From assembly GCA_963781305.1 (NCBI GenBank), contig CAWAFL010000014.1, positions 186,001-250,000 on the forward strand: a stretch of DNA of 64,000 bases. Reading direction: 5' to 3'. A program made the translations under genes and the position numbers. This document shows, piece after piece, positions 43,425-51,947 of the stretch. The stretch comes from DASXMT01 sp963781305 (GTDB lineage: Bacteria; Actinomycetota; Acidimicrobiia; Acidimicrobiales; RAAP-2). Each line of letters begins with the position of its first letter. The first letter of the stretch is position 1. The notes under the pieces are model-generated. The model searched no databases, was not told where the DNA came from, and was given only the letters and a program-made list of their open reading frames with translations.

Positions 43425-45337
43425 GCGACGATCGCACGGCCGAAACCACCGTGATGTCTCGCTCTCCGGTGCTGGGGACGGTGGTCCAGGTGTCGGTAAC
43501 GGCGGGTGACCGTGTTGCGGTTGGGGACACCTTGGTGGTCACCGAATCGATGAAGATGGAATACGCGGTGTCGGCCAAGGTCTCGGGTCGGGTCCGGCGG
43601 GTCGAGGTGGCGGTCGGCGCTCAGGTGGCGGTGGGAGACCCACTGGTATCGGTGACCGCCGGCGAAGTCCCCGTCGCAGGGGAAGAAGCGGAAGAGGCGG
43701 CTGACCCCGGCGTGGACCCTGCCCAGGCTGCCGACCCTCCCCAGGCGGTCGACCCTGCCACCCCGGTCGCCGAACCTGGCTTGCGGCCGGAGCTGGCCGA
43801 GGTCCTGGACCGACAGGCCCGCACCCTCGATGCCGCCCGACCCGAGGCAGTCGCCCGTCGCACCCGAGGGGGACGGCGCACGGCCAGGATGAACATCAGC
43901 GACCTGTGCGATCCGGGAAGCTTCACCGAATACGGCTCCTTGGTGGTGGCGGCCCAGCGGGCTCGACGTAGCCTCGACGACCTGATCGCCAATACGCCGG
44001 CCGACGGACTGGTAGCCGGGATCGGTCGGATCAACGGCGACCGGTTCCCCGACGAGCTCAGCCGCTGCGCGGTCGTGTCCTACGACTACATGGTGCTGGC
44101 CGGCACCCAAGGCCAGCTGAACCACCGGAAGAAGGACCGGATCTTCGAGCTGGTGGAGCGCCTTCGCCTGCCGGTGGTGCTGTTCGCCGAGGGAGGCGGT
44201 GGGCGCCCGGGGGATACCGACTCGGCGGTGGTCACCGGCCTGGACACCACGGCCTTCGCCCTATTCGGAGCGTTGAGCGGCCTGGTGCCTACCATCGGCA
44301 TCGCCTCCGGGCGGTGCTTCGCCGGAAACGCCGCCCTATTGGGCTGTTGCGACGTGATCATCGCCACTCCCGACGCCACCATCGGGATGGCCGGCCCCGC
44401 CATGATCGAAGGTGGCGGCCTAGGCACGTACAGCCCTGAGGAGATCGGCCCCCTGGAGGTGCAGCGCGCCAACGGGGTGGTGGACGTGGTCGCCTCCGAC
44501 GACGCCGATGGCGTTCGTCTGGCCAAGCAGTACCTTTCGTACTTCCAGGGTCCGGTCGACCAGTGGGACTGCGCCGACCAGCTGGGGCTCCGGAACGCGG
44601 TGCCGTCGAGCCGGGTCCGGGTCTACGACATGCACCACCTGGTGGAGCTGGTGGCGGATACCGGGTCGGTCCTGGAACTCCGGGCCGACTTCGGCGTCGG
44701 GATGGTCACCGCCCTGGTCCGGATCGAGGGGCGTCCGGTAGGCGTGGTAGCCAACAATCCGCAGCATCTCGGCGGAGCTATCGATGCGGATGGGGCTGAC
44801 AAAGCCGCTCGCTTTCTCCAGCTCTGCGATGCCCACGACCTGCCGGTGCTGTTCTTGTGCGACACCCCCGGGTTCATGGTCGGCCCGGAGGTGGAAGCCA
44901 CCGCCCAGGTCCGCCACGTCAGCCGGCTCTTCGTGGTGGGAGCCAGCCTGACGGTTCCCTTCATGACGGTGGTGGTGCGCAAGGGCTACGGATTGGGGGC
45001 ACAAGCCATGGCTGGCGGCAGCTTCCGCTCGCCGCTGTTCACAGTGGCGTGGCCCACCGGCGAGCTGGGGGGCATGGGTCTGGAGGGCGCGGTCCAGCTT
45101 GGGTTCCGGCGCGAGCTGGAGGCTATCGAGGATCCCGAGGAGCGGGGGGCGGCCTACCGATCCATGGTGGACCGGGCCTACCAGCACGGGAAGGCGTTGA
45201 ACGTAGCCAGCGTGTTCGAGATCGACGATGTCATCGACCCGGCCACCACCCGTCGTCGGGTCGTGGAGACGCTGCGGGCCAGCCCCCCGCCACCGGTCAG
45301 GTCGGGAAAGAAACGCTCCTGCATCGACACCTGGTAG
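43421..45337 (+). CDS. Biotin carboxyl carrier - carboxyltransferase fusion protein
   Basis: The 638-residue product starts with a biotinyl domain (residues 10-82) with the motif ESMKME, where Lys45 would carry biotin; the usual motif is AMKM. A Pro/Ala/Asp/Glu-rich linker of about 50 residues follows. Then comes a full acyl-CoA carboxylase carboxyltransferase (about 150-620), including GCCDVIIATPDATIGMAGPA and LPVLFLCDTPGFMVG. No biotin carboxylase gene is near, so it must borrow one. The acyl substrate is unknown; the coupled ligase at 41916 suggests it carboxylates the acyl-CoA made there. Confidence 0.87.
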   Translation: MSDDRTAETTVMSRSPVLGTVVQVSVTAGDRVAVGDTLVVTESMKMEYAVSAKVSGRVRRVEVAVGAQVAVGDPLVSVTAGEVPVAGEEAEEAADPGVDPAQAADPPQAVDPATPVAEPGLRPELAEVLDRQARTLDAARPEAVARRTRGGRRTARMNISDLCDPGSFTEYGSLVVAAQRARRSLDDLIANTPADGLVAGIGRINGDRFPDELSRCAVVSYDYMVLAGTQGQLNHRKKDRIFELVERLRLPVVLFAEGGGGRPGDTDSAVVTGLDTTAFALFGALSGLVPTIGIASGRCFAGNAALLGCCDVIIATPDATIGMAGPAMIEGGGLGTYSPEEIGPLEVQRANGVVDVVASDDADGVRLAKQYLSYFQGPVDQWDCADQLGLRNAVPSSRVRVYDMHHLVELVADTGSVLELRADFGVGMVTALVRIEGRPVGVVANNPQHLGGAIDADGADKAARFLQLCDAHDLPVLFLCDTPGFMVGPEVEATAQVRHVSRLFVVGASLTVPFMTVVVRKGYGLGAQAMAGGSFRSPLFTVAWPTGELGGMGLEGAVQLGFRRELEAIEDPEERGAAYRSMVDRAYQHGKALNVASVFEIDDVIDPATTRRRVVETLRASPPPPVRSGKKRSCIDTW

Positions 45338-45447
45338 TCACCGACACCTGGCCATGGGGTTCCGCCGCGAACGGCGTACCCTCTTTGAGGCCGTCGTACG
45401 CAATTGAGGGCTGACAAGCTGAGATGTAACTAACTAGCCTCGCCGCG

Positions 45448-46170
45448 GTGTTCAGCGATTCTCTCTGGGAACAACATTCGGGATGGTGGCAACGGAGGTT
45501 TACCGAAGGAGCCGATCCCGAGTACGTGGAACAGATTCTTCCACTTGTCGAGAGCCATCTTCGACAAGCGCGCCGTGTGCTCGATGTGGGATGTGGAGAG
45601 GGACAGGTCGCTCGGTGCATCGCACGAGGAGGGGCAGACGTGGTGGGCCTGGACCCCACACCTTCACAGATTCGTGAAGCGCACAATCGCGGCGGCCCTG
45701 CACGGTTCGTGCAAGCGTCCGCTAAGCAGCTCCCATTCCGTAGCTTCACTTTTGAAGCCGTGGTCCTGTGCCTCGCCCTTGAGCACATAGAGCCGTTCGA
45801 GCCCGCAATCGACGAAGTCGCCCGGGTCCTCGCTCCTGGAGGGCAGTTCTTATTGTTGTTGGTTCACCCGCTTCTCCAAGCACCAGGTAGCGGATGGGTC
45901 GACGACCATGAATCGGAGGAACAATATTGGCGGGTTGGCCCGTATTTGCCCGACCACTTTGCCATCGACGAGGTCGAGCCGGGGATCCATCTGCCCTTCT
46001 ACCACCGATCACTAAGTCGATACGTCCACGCAATGGGGGAGGCTGGACTGCTCATTGAGGACATGGTTGAGCCTTCACCCCCACCAGCCATTCTGATCGA
46101 AACGGGCGGATTCGAGGACGCTGCCGCGATCCCCCGATTGATGGTAATAAGCGCTCGTCGAGTCACCTGA
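45448..46170 (+). CDS. Class I SAM-dependent methyltransferase
   Basis: From GTG 45448 the 240-residue product has motif I RRVLDVGCGEGQVARCIA, an acidic motif II in VVGLDPTPSQI, EAVVLCLALEHIEP, and ARVLAPGGQFLLLLVHP. It is a Methyltransf_11-type enzyme. Its 5' end and upstream 50 bases occur a second time, truncated, at 50623-50830. The role is unknown; the preceding carboxylase gene ends 110 bases upstream. Confidence 0.85.
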   Translation: MFSDSLWEQHSGWWQRRFTEGADPEYVEQILPLVESHLRQARRVLDVGCGEGQVARCIARGGADVVGLDPTPSQIREAHNRGGPARFVQASAKQLPFRSFTFEAVVLCLALEHIEPFEPAIDEVARVLAPGGQFLLLLVHPLLQAPGSGWVDDHESEEQYWRVGPYLPDHFAIDEVEPGIHLPFYHRSLSRYVHAMGEAGLLIEDMVEPSPPPAILIETGGFEDAAAIPRLMVISARRVT

Positions 46171-46497
46171 CGACCACAGTGCTTCCGCAGCCACGTCTTC
46201 GCTCCCCAGGCAGAGAACCGCCAAACCGAGAATCGGCCGGTCAATCTCGCCGAGCGGCGCGTTGGTCCTTCCCTGCCCAGTGCAGCAGGGGCATCTGCCC
46301 CTCAATCGCCTTTGTCCCTGAACCACACAAATCGCCCCGTTTATAGATAGGGACTGTTTGCTCCGGAGCCCACACCGTTTGCAATCCCAGATCTTGGCCG
46401 ACGTCTCGGGGATCGTCTCACGGGTCGTTTCTGCGGGCGTTAGGGGCATTGTCCTTCATACGACCCCCCTCATTGCCAAAAGACCCCAGGACTGGTC
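46171..46497. other. 327-base convergent gap, nothing clear
   Basis: No protein-like frame, RNA gene or notable repeat is visible. The base composition is slightly AT-richer than the coding flanks. Confidence 0.4.
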
Positions 46498-47016
46498 CTA
46501 TTCAGTAAGGATTTTCTCGAGCCTCTCCAGGCTGGCCGCCATGGACTCAACCATCGGATTGTGCCCGTTGATCCACGCCCCGCCACCGTTCAACAGGGAT
46601 TCGTGGACCTCCTCCTTTACGGTGCCAAAATCAAATACCTCGGTGACGACGGTGGCATTGTCACCGTCCGGAGTGAGGATGTAACCCCAGCGGTAGCCCG
46701 CAGGAATGCCGACTTTTGATGGATCATCACCCTCAGCCCGAGAAGGGTCTCCGGGAGCCGGTTCCCAAAATATGCGCCGATCTGGCTCGAACTCCACCAC
46801 ATAGTTGAGCATCAGGTAGTCGTCTCCGAGCCGATGCATCTTCATGGTGAAGGTATCACCCACGTCGGAGATGGGATGGTCGAGGACGGCCCCCCGGAGC
46901 ATGTCGGACCCGTCGAAATCCATGTGACGTTGGGGATTCGCCAGGATCTCGAAGACGAGGGGCGCTGCTGCTTCAATTCTGCGTGATACTTCGATCGGCC
47001 TCCGTTCCTCTGACAT
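46498..47016 (-). CDS. SRPBCC (START/polyketide-cyclase fold) protein
   Basis: The ATG at 47016 follows GTGAGGACC. The 172-residue product starts IEVSRRIEAAAPLVFEILANP and has VEFEPDRRIFWEPAPG and TEVFDFGTVKEE, a typical SRPBCC hydrophobic-ligand cavity fold. These proteins bind lipids or steroids, or act as cyclases. The P450 gene lies 475 bases upstream on the same strand, which fits a lipid or steroid role. Confidence 0.83.
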   Translation of the reverse strand: MSEERRPIEVSRRIEAAAPLVFEILANPQRHMDFDGSDMLRGAVLDHPISDVGDTFTMKMHRLGDDYLMLNYVVEFEPDRRIFWEPAPGDPSRAEGDDPSKVGIPAGYRWGYILTPDGDNATVVTEVFDFGTVKEEVHESLLNGGGAWINGHNPMVESMAASLERLEKILTE

Positions 47017-47490
47017 GGTCCGGTCCTCACTATCGCTCGATGCCTGCACTACTGAGCGCACCTCAGCAGTTTCATACAGTTGGACGTCGCAGGTACCGCA
47101 AATTCATTCGTCGTCAGAATTTCAATTCTGGAAAACATCCAGCCTCAGCTTTGAAGTGGAGGCTGTACCGCTGGTCATCAGTGCCCAGCGTTTGGTCTAC
47201 TTCTCCCCCACCGGTCGACATCTTCGGCGTTCTGCGATCTGAGGGAAACGCGGGGTACTTGGTGACGCTCGTGGAGTACCGATCGCCTCGGATCGATGGT
47301 TTTGGCCACGGTGCGTCGGGTCCGCCGCCGGATCCTTCGGCCACCATCGACCTCACTGTCGACCAACATGGTCGGGATCTTCCGCTCCAGCTTCGCCGTC
47401 TTCTGGGGACTTCGCTCCGACGAGGTGCTCCGCTCGGTTTGCCACGGGAGTCCGTCCAGCCGGCCCCGGCACCCAGGTGTCGGGGCGCCG
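47017..47490. other. 474-base gap with one inverted repeat
   Basis: No convincing gene. CAGAATT (47115-47121) and AATTCTG (47124-47130) form an inverted repeat about 100 bases upstream of the SRPBCC start and may be an operator. The region resembles worn-down sequence but matches nothing I know. Confidence 0.4.
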
Positions 47491-48738
47491 CTAGACGGTG
47501 TTGGCGGCGAGTGGGCCGGGAGTGAATGCCACGGGCATGTGCTTGATCCCACCGATGAAGTTGGAGCGCAAGAACTGTGGTTCGCCTGTCATGTGCATGT
47601 CGGGGATGCGCCGCACGATCTCGTCGAAGATGAGGCGCAGCTCCATGCGGGCCAGGTTGGAACCGAGGCAGAAGTGGGCTCCGCCACCGCCGAAGGCAAT
47701 GTGGGGATTCGGGCTGCGCTCGATGTCGAAGGTAAACGGGTCCTCGAACACCTCTTCGTCCCGATTAGCGGAGATATACCACATGACGACCTTGTCGTCC
47801 TTGGCGATGGCCTGGCCACCGACCTCGGTGTCCTCTGTGGCGGTGCGCCGGAAATGCAGCACCGGAGTGGCCCAGCGCAGGATTTCATCGGCCGCCACGC
47901 CCAGCTTGGACGGATCCTCGACGAGGGCGGCATACGCATCGGGGTTCTGCATGAGCGCCAACATCCCCCACGCCGTGGCGTTGCGCGTGGTCTCGTTGCC
48001 CGCCACAGATAACAACAGCATGAACATGTCGAACTCGAGCTCGCTCAGCCGGTCCCCATCGATCTCGGCGTTGATAAGTTTGGTGACGATGTCCTCGCGC
48101 GGATCGCTGTGGCGCTGTTTTCCCAATTCGTTGACGTAGGTGTACAGCTCGATGAAGGCAGTCGCCCCTTCGTCGCTGGCGAATTCTGGGTCGTCCATCC
48201 CGATCATGCGGTTGGACCAGTCGAAGATGAGTTTGCGATCTTCCTGTGGGACGCCCATGATCTCGGCGATGGCCTGTAGCGGGAGCTCGGAAGCCACCTC
48301 GGTCACGAAATCGGCCGAGCCGCTCTCGATCACGTTGTCCACGATCAGGACGGCCCGATGCTTGAGGTACTGCTCGATGAGCCCGATCATGCGCGGGGTG
48401 AAGCCCTTGCTGACCAGGAGCCGGTAGCGGGTGTGTTTCGGCGCATCGGTATACAACATCATGAGGCCTCGGGGGTCGGCCCCGGCCTCGCCCGCGGCGG
48501 TAGGCATCTCGTCGGGGTTGTACATCCCCACCACCCCCTCAGCCTCCGAGGAGAACAGCTTCGAGTCCCGGTTGATGGTCACCACATCGTCGTGGCCGAC
48601 GAAGCTCCAAAAGCCCTTGGCCCCTGGAACTTCGTGCCAGGACACGCGCTCATCGGCCCGCAGGCGGCGAAACATCTCGTGATGCTCTTGGCGCTGAAAG
48701 GCGTCCAAATCGAGCAAATCGATGCCACTGGTCTTCAC
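47491..48738 (-). CDS. Cytochrome P450, CYP125/CYP142-like
   Basis: The 415-residue product has the I-helix LLLSVAGNETTRNATAWGM, the ExxR pair in ADEILRWATPV, and the haem loop AFGGGGAHFCLGSN with Cys357 as iron ligand. The NETTRN and GGGAHFC patterns are those of CYP125/142, which oxidise the terminal side-chain carbon of cholesterol. The nearby ltp/DUF35 operon and the ipd operon agree with this. A ferredoxin partner is not seen nearby. Specific substrate remains an inference. Confidence 0.87.
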   Translation of the reverse strand: MKTSGIDLLDLDAFQRQEHHEMFRRLRADERVSWHEVPGAKGFWSFVGHDDVVTINRDSKLFSSEAEGVVGMYNPDEMPTAAGEAGADPRGLMMLYTDAPKHTRYRLLVSKGFTPRMIGLIEQYLKHRAVLIVDNVIESGSADFVTEVASELPLQAIAEIMGVPQEDRKLIFDWSNRMIGMDDPEFASDEGATAFIELYTYVNELGKQRHSDPREDIVTKLINAEIDGDRLSELEFDMFMLLLSVAGNETTRNATAWGMLALMQNPDAYAALVEDPSKLGVAADEILRWATPVLHFRRTATEDTEVGGQAIAKDDKVVMWYISANRDEEVFEDPFTFDIERSPNPHIAFGGGGAHFCLGSNLARMELRLIFDEIVRRIPDMHMTGEPQFLRSNFIGGIKHMPVAFTPGPLAANTV

Positions 48739-49287
48739 TGCGCACCCCCAAGGGCTAACCGCTATCCATTCGTGACCGGTTTCCCTACAACCAGTATATG
48801 TTTAGGGTTTTGGCCACCTGGTCCAAGCTCGACGATGCACGCGGCCTTGCCGTCGATTTGCGAGTTCGTCGTCGGTCCTTCGAGTACTCGGTGGCTAGTC
48901 TCAGCTTCGCCATCGGTAGTGGAACTCCGCTCGGATTCGTCGTCCGGATGCGTGCAAAATAGTGTCTCGGGCATCGGAACGATCGCCTGCGTGTAACCAT
49001 CGTGGCCGTTACCCCGGGAATCCCTGTCGTCCGCAATTATGTGCCCGTGGGCTTTTCTCTGACGGTGGGCTTTCCCGAGTTCAGGGTCAGCCCAATGCTT
49101 TGAGTCCCGTCGAGTCCCGAGCTCGGCAACGGCCGCGCTCATTGCAGCTCTGAGCAGATCAATTGCCGTTCACCAGGCATTCCGACTCGTGAGCTGCCAA
49201 ACGGCGGACGACCCGAGAAATCGAATCTACGCGATTCGGGCCGGATTCCGACCACTGTCAGCAGTCGTCTGCCCAAGCGGGAAAGAA
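48739..49287. other. 549-base stretch without a recognised gene
   Basis: Several short frames are open but none looks like a known protein. The only notable element is the 78-base segment at 49100-49177 that recurs, diverged, at 54598-54675. Confidence 0.45.
49100..49177. repeat. Diverged 78-base direct repeat, left copy
   Basis: This segment aligns without gaps to 54598-54675. The first 20 bases match at 18 positions and the last 18 at 17 (ending TTGCCGTTCACCAGG); the middle is poorly conserved. The pair brackets 5.5 kb holding several gene remnants. Confidence 0.5.
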
Positions 49288-50433
49288 CTAGAGTTTCCCG
49301 TTGGGTTTCTGCACACTTTGAGGCTTGCTCGCTTCGGCCGTCCGCGGCCGAAGGGGGGCGATCGGCTTGATTTCGTGCCGCCGGGGGCCCGACCACAACG
49401 CCGGCGGAGCGTCAGTTGTCAGGGCCAAAGCGTAAGCCGCAGCCTCGTAGTTGACCCGCCAACCCAAGAAATCCGTCCACGCATCCTCGAGGGGGCGCTC
49501 GATCGGATAGTTGACTCTGCGCATGCGCTCGATGGCTTCGACAAAATCGTCATACGAGAGCGAGATCCCGTCGCTTGGGTCGGCGTCTAGCAGGACAGGG
49601 ATCCCGATAGCGCGGGCAATGTTGCCGAGACAGGTGAAGCCTCCTCGCAGACAGAGGCGCGCTTGGATCAGGTCTGACCCTTTGGGAAGGAGCGCGAGGT
49701 ACAGCGCGGCGGCGTCGAGTATGGCAAGTTGCGCCGTGACCCACGACGACAACGGACGTGGCGAGCGGAACCAAATCAGTGGCACATAGGTACTGTGGCT
49801 CTCCGATACATCGGCGGACCACTGTTCCCACGCTTCGAACAGCCCCGGCAGCTCACCAACGGCGGATTCACCGCTGCCCAGGCCATAATGCGTCCGGGCC
49901 AGGAGCTCTGGGCCCCATGACGGTACGCCGGCTCTCGAGTCGAGCATGGTGATGAGCGCCTCACGGCGGTTGAAGGCTGCATACAACGTCGGCAGGTAGC
50001 CGATCTGGAGTGCAACCGTTCCGAGGCCAGCGAGCGCAGCCAGGGGGTCAAGTGCGGCCCCTGCACTCGTGTGTGGAACGAGAAAGCCCAACGTGCACAG
50101 CGCCGAGCCAGTTTGCTCCATCGCGGTACCTAGATCGCCGTTACCAACAAAGGGCCACATGAGCAGTCCAAACCCCAGCTGGTAGAGGGCCAACCAGGCG
50201 ACGACCTGGCCGATGAGTTGTACGGGTGCCTGGACCGCCAGAATCCGGTCTGTCCGCTCATACGAGCCGGCCTTGTCGGCAAAGAACTGGAACACGCCGC
50301 GGTTGACGATGAAGACCATCCGGGGAACGCGGCTCCGGATACGCCGTGGTACGACCAAGGTGCCAAGGACACTCCATCCTGTGGCCAGCACGATGAACGC
50401 GCCGACCACCGCTGCCACGACTCGGATGGCCAT
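49288..50433 (-). CDS. Membrane protein of unknown function
   Basis: The 381-residue product has an N-terminal hydrophobic helix (VVAAVVGAFIVLATGWSVLG), then two more near residues 75-95 and 130-150. A long soluble C-terminal half follows. The segment GSALCTLGFLVPHTSAG between two helices faintly recalls a K+-channel pore loop, but the selectivity signature is not present, so I do not call a channel. It ends with a basic Pro-rich tail. Confidence 0.6.
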   Translation of the reverse strand: MAIRVVAAVVGAFIVLATGWSVLGTLVVPRRIRSRVPRMVFIVNRGVFQFFADKAGSYERTDRILAVQAPVQLIGQVVAWLALYQLGFGLLMWPFVGNGDLGTAMEQTGSALCTLGFLVPHTSAGAALDPLAALAGLGTVALQIGYLPTLYAAFNRREALITMLDSRAGVPSWGPELLARTHYGLGSGESAVGELPGLFEAWEQWSADVSESHSTYVPLIWFRSPRPLSSWVTAQLAILDAAALYLALLPKGSDLIQARLCLRGGFTCLGNIARAIGIPVLLDADPSDGISLSYDDFVEAIERMRRVNYPIERPLEDAWTDFLGWRVNYEAAAYALALTTDAPPALWSGPRRHEIKPIAPLRPRTAEASKPQSVQKPNGKL

Positions 50434-50622
50434 GCCTTAGCTTGGCATGGCTGCAAACGCCAAGTTGAGGTGAAGGTTGGAGATAGATCGAAGAGGTCAG
50501 GCGTCGTTTGGAGTTCCGGTCGCACAGAGACGCGCGATGGTCGACGACGCTCGTGGCAGGTCGCTTGACAGTTTGTATGCCGTCCCTTCCCCTGGCGGAA
50601 AGGTCGCCCGATCGTTGGAGCG

Positions 50623-50830
50623 ATTGAGGGCTGTGTGACCAACCAGTTCGCCTCGCCGCGGTGTTCGGTAATTCCTTCTTGGAGCAACATTCGAGATGGT
50701 GGCAACGGAGGTTTAGCGAAGGAGCCGGTCCCGAGTACGAGGAACAGATTCTTCGACTCGTCGAGAGCCATCTTCGAAAGCACGCCGAGTGCTCGATGTG
50801 GGATGTAGAGAGGGACAGGTCGGAGCGTGG
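50623..50830 (+). pseudogene. Truncated, frameshifted copy of the methyltransferase at 45448
   Basis: DNA from ATTGAGGGCTG (50623) through the frame at 50661 closely follows 45402-45620. The peptide starts EQHSRWWQRRFSEGAGPEY against EQHSGWWQRRFTEGADPEY in the intact gene. One base is lost where the intact gene reads CGACAAGCGC, which ruins motif I, and similarity stops near 50830. Only about a quarter of the gene remains, with its leader. Confidence 0.8.
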
Positions 50831-50851
50831 GGCATCGGATAGTCACTGCGC

Positions 50852-51360
50852 CTAACGGCTATCCGGATGGGAGTAGAGCGTGCCGTGTCGAACGACGACG
50901 ACCGGGCACGGGGCGTGGGTGATGCAATGCTGGGTAACCGACCCTAAGAGGAGACCGGCTAACTCTCCGCGGCCGCGACTGCCGAGCACAAGGAGGTCGG
51001 CGCCGACTGCTGCTTCGAGGAGTGCCTACGGCCGGAGGGAGCCTCCACTACCTCGGCGGAGTACTCGATGCCTGGGGAATCGCCGAGAACAGAGGTGATC
51101 GTCCGGGCCAAGACTCGCTCAGCATCTGCGAGAAGGTCACCGTCATCGTCGATAGACGCGAGTGGGTCGCCGACCGGGAGGTGCCAGGTCACGAGGACGT
51201 CGAGTGGGCCGCCTGTCAGGGCCGCTTGCCTGGCCGCCCATGTCAGCGCTTCCACGGACGGCGGCGAGCCGTCGACCCCGACCACAATCCGGCCTTCGGG
51301 ATGGAATGGGCCGGCAGCGGTATCGGTTCCGGTTGCGTCTGTGGGCGCGGACGGCCTCAT
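50852..51360 (-). CDS. Universal stress protein (UspA), one frameshift
   Basis: The N-terminal part (GRIVVGVDGSPPSVEALTWA) starts at ATG 51360. The C-terminal half with the ATP motif LGSRGRGELAGLLLGSVTQ and CPVVVVRHG is one frame away, from about 51028 to TAG 50852. Together they give a normal single USP domain of about 168 residues. The ATGA overlap with the isochorismatase-like gene puts it at the end of the MarR operon. A single indel may be a sequencing error. Confidence 0.75.
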
Positions 51361-51947
51361 GTCTCAGAGAACAGGCTGGGAAGCTCGGAGACCGTGATCA
51401 CGTCCGCCTGCCCGGGAAAGACCTTTTCCATGAGCATGCCGTGTACGTCGGGGTCCGGGTCGGCGCTGCCGTCAGATAGGACGAACACCCGGTAGTCGCG
51501 GTCGGCGGCGTCTCGGACCGTCGAGAGAACCACCCCGCTGGTGGCGATACCGGCCAGGATGATGGTGGTGATGCCCCGCTCCCGGAGCTGTTGGTCCAAG
51601 TCCGTTGTGGAGAAGGCACCGACACGCGTCTTGCGGACGACGATGTCGCCGGGTTCTGGGGCGACCCTGCCATGGACGGCGGATTCAGGGGCGTCGTGAT
51701 GGAGCATCGGAGGGCCGACAGCGGCGAACATCTTGTTGGCAGCCGGGATGGCGGCATAGTCGTCCTCATCGAAGCCCACCCGGACGTAGCCGACGTGGCC
51801 ACCGTGGCCTCGAACGATGCTGATGGCATCATTCACGCGAGAAAGCAGGTCATCAGCTTCGGGGATCAAGCCGAGGGCAGCCGATTGGTAGTCCATCACG
51901 AGCAGCACCGTGTGCTGGGCGTCGACGGTGTGGGACGTATCGGTCAT
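51357..51947 (-). CDS. Isochorismatase-like hydrolase, possible separate start
   Basis: AAGGAGA stands 6 bases before an ATG at 51947, so this domain could be translated on its own (196 residues). It has the acid in LLVMDYQ and the lysine in VVRKTRVGAF. The nucleophilic Cys of amidase-type members is replaced: GIATSGVVLSTVRDA has Val where PncA has Cys. It therefore is not a nicotinamidase; an isochorismatase-type hydrolase or a non-catalytic relative is possible. Confidence 0.65.
   Translation of the reverse strand: MTDTSHTVDAQHTVLLVMDYQSAALGLIPEADDLLSRVNDAISIVRGHGGHVGYVRVGFDEDDYAAIPAANKMFAAVGPPMLHHDAPESAVHGRVAPEPGDIVVRKTRVGAFSTTDLDQQLRERGITTIILAGIATSGVVLSTVRDAADRDYRVFVLSDGSADPDPDVHGMLMEKVFPGQADVITVSELPSLFSET

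Noticed and set aside
47140..47165. CTTCAAA on the minus strand as the anticodon loop of a tRNA-Sec
   Set aside because: The flanking bases do not form a 5-6 bp stem, and no acceptor or T-arm can be drawn around it.
49288..50433. Potassium channel
   Set aside because: A pore-loop-like stretch (SALCTLGF) is there, but no selectivity filter of the TVGYG type; the membrane layout is also unclear.
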